Source: Comamonadaceae bacterium (GTDB taxonomy: Bacteria > Pseudomonadota > Gammaproteobacteria > Burkholderiales > Burkholderiaceae_C). Taken from it: a DNA stretch of 7,983 nucleotides. The position numbers were made by a program, and so were the translations under genes. Every line of letters starts with the position of its first letter. The first letter of the stretch is position 1. This document shows, piece after piece, positions 6,679 to 7,983 of this stretch. The stretch lies in contig CANHBU010000072.1 in the NCBI GenBank assembly GCA_947458345.1, positions 1 through 7,983 of the forward strand, written 5' to 3'. The notes beneath the pieces are model-generated. The model ran no database searches, was not told where the DNA came from, and was given only the letters and a program-made list of their open reading frames with translations.

Positions 6679-7680
6679 TTATTCGGCCTTGGCGCCCGAA
6701 ATCTCAACGGCGCGTTTGAATTTGGCCATCTCGCTGCGGTGAAAGGCCTGCGTTTCGGTGGGATTGCCTCCGACCACACTGGCGCCCTGCGCTTCGAGTT
6801 GCTGGCGCACCGCCGGATCGTCAAGCGCCTTCTTGACTTCGGCCTGGATGCGGTTGACCACTGCCGGTGGCGTGCCGGCCGGGGCCATCAAGATGATCCA
6901 GGCGGTGGCGTCAAAGCCAGGGATGAACTCCGACATCGCCGGCACTTGGGGCAATTGCGGCGAGCGCTTGAGCGAGGTCACGGCCAGGGGCACGATCGCG
7001 CCGGCCTTGATTTGCCCGACCAGCGAGGGCAGACCTTCGACGCCGGTCTGCACATCACCGGCCATCACCGCCTGCATGGCCGGTGCGCCGCCACGGTAGC
7101 CCACATGGGTGAGCTTGATGCCGGCATCGGCCTTGATCAACTCCATCACCAGGTGCGATGTGCTGCCCGGCCCAGAGGAGGCGTGGGCGAGCTTGTCGGG
7201 CTGGGCCTTGGCCGCTGCGATCAGCTCGGGCAGGGTCCGAAAGCTTTGCTTGGGGCTGGTCACCACCACCTGCGGGAACGAGACCAGCTGGGTGATGGGC
7301 GTGAAGTCCTTGACCGCGTCATACGGCAGCTTGGCGAACAGGAAGGGATTGATGGCCATGGTGCCAGGCGAGCCCAGCAGCAGGGTGTAGCCGTCGGGCT
7401 TGGCGCGGGCCGCGAAGTCGGTGCCGATGTTGCCGCTGGCGCCGGTCTTGTTGTCGACGTTCATGCCTTGGCCGGTGTTGGCAGCCATCTTCTGGGCAAT
7501 GATGCGCCCGACCACATCGACGGCCGAGCCGGCCGCAAACGGGTTGATCCAGGTCACCGGTCGCGCGGGCCAGTCCGTGGCCTGGGCCTGCACGGCCAGC
7601 GGCGCGAGCAGGGGCAGCGCCAGCAGTGCAGACAGGCTCAGGCGGCGAGACAGGGCTTTAGGGATGGTGGTCAGGGGCAT
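6679..7680 (-). CDS. Bug-family (TTT receptor) periplasmic substrate-binding protein
   Basis: A 333-residue secreted receptor of the Bug / TctC family, third in the window. The start at 7680 is fixed by AAGGAGA eight bases upstream. The signal peptide (1 to about 32-34) carries KALSRRLSLSALLALPLL and ends at VQA-QA; the Ser-Arg-Arg could suit Tat export, though the motif is imperfect. The mature part begins WPARPVTWINPFAAGSAVD (37-55). Asp55 is kept, but the second Gly of the family's Gly-Gly ligand loop is Ser52, unlike the other two receptors. Other family blocks are VDNKTGASGNIGTDFAARA, SSGPGSTSHLVMEL, HVGYRGGAPAMQAVMAGDV and ILMAPAGTP. Forty bases separate it from the M24 gene upstream on the same strand, so the two are probably one operon. 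Its ligand may be what the peptidase-like enzyme makes or uses, such as a small amide or amino-acid derivative, which is an inference only. Confidence 0.94.
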   Translation of the reverse strand: MPLTTIPKALSRRLSLSALLALPLLAPLAVQAQATDWPARPVTWINPFAAGSAVDVVGRIIAQKMAANTGQGMNVDNKTGASGNIGTDFAARAKPDGYTLLLGSPGTMAINPFLFAKLPYDAVKDFTPITQLVSFPQVVVTSPKQSFRTLPELIAAAKAQPDKLAHASSGPGSTSHLVMELIKADAGIKLTHVGYRGGAPAMQAVMAGDVQTGVEGLPSLVGQIKAGAIVPLAVTSLKRSPQLPQVPAMSEFIPGFDATAWIILMAPAGTPPAVVNRIQAEVKKALDDPAVRQQLEAQGASVVGGNPTETQAFHRSEMAKFKRAVEISGAKAE

Positions 7681-7688
7681 TTTGTATG

Positions 7689-7695
7689 TCTCCTT
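7689..7695 (-). promoter_or_regulatory. Ribosome binding site of the minus-strand Bug gene
   Basis: Read on the minus strand this is AAGGAGA, eight bases before ATG 7680. It is the strongest Shine-Dalgarno match in the window. Confidence 0.85.
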
Positions 7696-7720
7696 GGTGA
7701 TGAAATTTCAGGTGTCGGTA

Positions 7721-7983
7721 TCAGAGCGGTAACTCCACCAGAGCGCGCGGCAAGTCCCAGGCCGCTTGCGCGCCGTGCTCGGTGATGAGAAATTGGTCTT
7801 CGATGATGAAGCCGCCTTCGCCATCGACATAGACCGGGGTCTCGAAGGCCAGCACCATGCCGGCTTCGATGGGCTCATGGGCCTGCGCCGCGATGAAGGG
7901 CGGCACTTCGCAAAAGGTGTCGTGGCCCAGGCTGTGGCCGTAGTGACCTCGGCTGAAGCCGGCAAAGCCGGCGCGGTGTATGG
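7721..7983 (-). CDS. M24-family metallopeptidase-like protein, C-terminal part only
   Basis: The last 86 or so residues of an M24 (pita-bread fold; Xaa-Pro aminopeptidase/creatinase-like) protein; the N-terminal part lies beyond base 7983. The frame is open to the window edge, so short internal GTG/ATG starts such as 7906 are not real. Visible blocks are HYGHSLGHDTFCEVPPF, PIEAGMVLAFETPVY and GGFIIEDQFLITEHG. Three expected metal ligands can be placed: His at 7934-7936, Glu at 7841-7843 (AFETP) and Glu at 7799-7801 (IIEDQ). The two aspartate ligands would be outside the window. The second histidine usually seven residues after the first (the HE of GHGIGxxxHE) is not present; Phe stands there. 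The enzyme may therefore be a non-classical M24 member acting on something other than Xaa-Pro peptides. It precedes the Bug gene by 40 bases and is probably co-transcribed with it. Confidence 0.85.
   Translation of the reverse strand, partial: IHRAGFAGFSRGHYGHSLGHDTFCEVPPFIAAQAHEPIEAGMVLAFETPVYVDGEGGFIIEDQFLITEHGAQAAWDLPRALVELPL

Noticed and set aside
6739..7785. Plus-strand open frame (348 codons) opposite the third Bug gene
   Set aside because: Gly/Arg/His-rich shadow frame. The minus-strand gene has a signal peptide, family motifs and a strong ribosome binding site.

Overview
The window is GC-rich, gene-dense bacterial DNA that looks like an accessory catabolic region of a betaproteobacterium in Burkholderiales, plausibly Comamonadaceae. 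That placement is an inference. It rests on three separate Bug-type (tripartite tricarboxylate receptor) periplasmic binding proteins in under 8 kb, a family greatly expanded in that order, and on strong G/C at third codon positions. No rRNA, tRNA, CRISPR array, insertion sequence or phage gene is visible.

Plus strand, 1-6618, five genes in one direction. A Bug receptor whose 5' end lies outside the window overlaps an Ldh2-type malate/lactate dehydrogenase family oxidoreductase by four bases (ATGA). After 90 bases comes a 638-residue flavoprotein monooxygenase of the 4-hydroxyacetophenone / Baeyer-Villiger type. After a 113-base gap with strong inverted repeats comes a second Bug receptor. 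After a 107-base gap, also rich in short inverted repeats, comes a fumarate-reductase/ketosteroid-dehydrogenase-like FAD oxidoreductase.

Minus strand, 7983-6679, converging on the first group. An M24-family metallopeptidase-like gene, of which only the C-terminal part is in the window, is followed after 40 bases by a third Bug receptor with a clear ribosome binding site. The two gene groups meet tail to tail across a 60-base GC-rich spacer at 6619-6678.

Functional reading (inference): the Bug proteins would bind carboxylate-type or other small organic ligands in the periplasm. The three cytoplasmic oxidoreductases could act on a cyclic or aryl ketone and on hydroxy acids derived from it: Baeyer-Villiger oxygenation, flavin-dependent dehydrogenation, and NAD(P)-dependent 2-hydroxyacid oxidation. 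No TctA/TctB membrane subunits, ester hydrolase, CoA ligase or regulator is in the window, so the pathway is incomplete here and its substrate cannot be named. All families are known. The less ordinary points are the mutually exclusive hairpins between genes 3 and 4, a changed last position in the Baeyer-Villiger fingerprint, and an apparently missing second histidine in the M24 protein.
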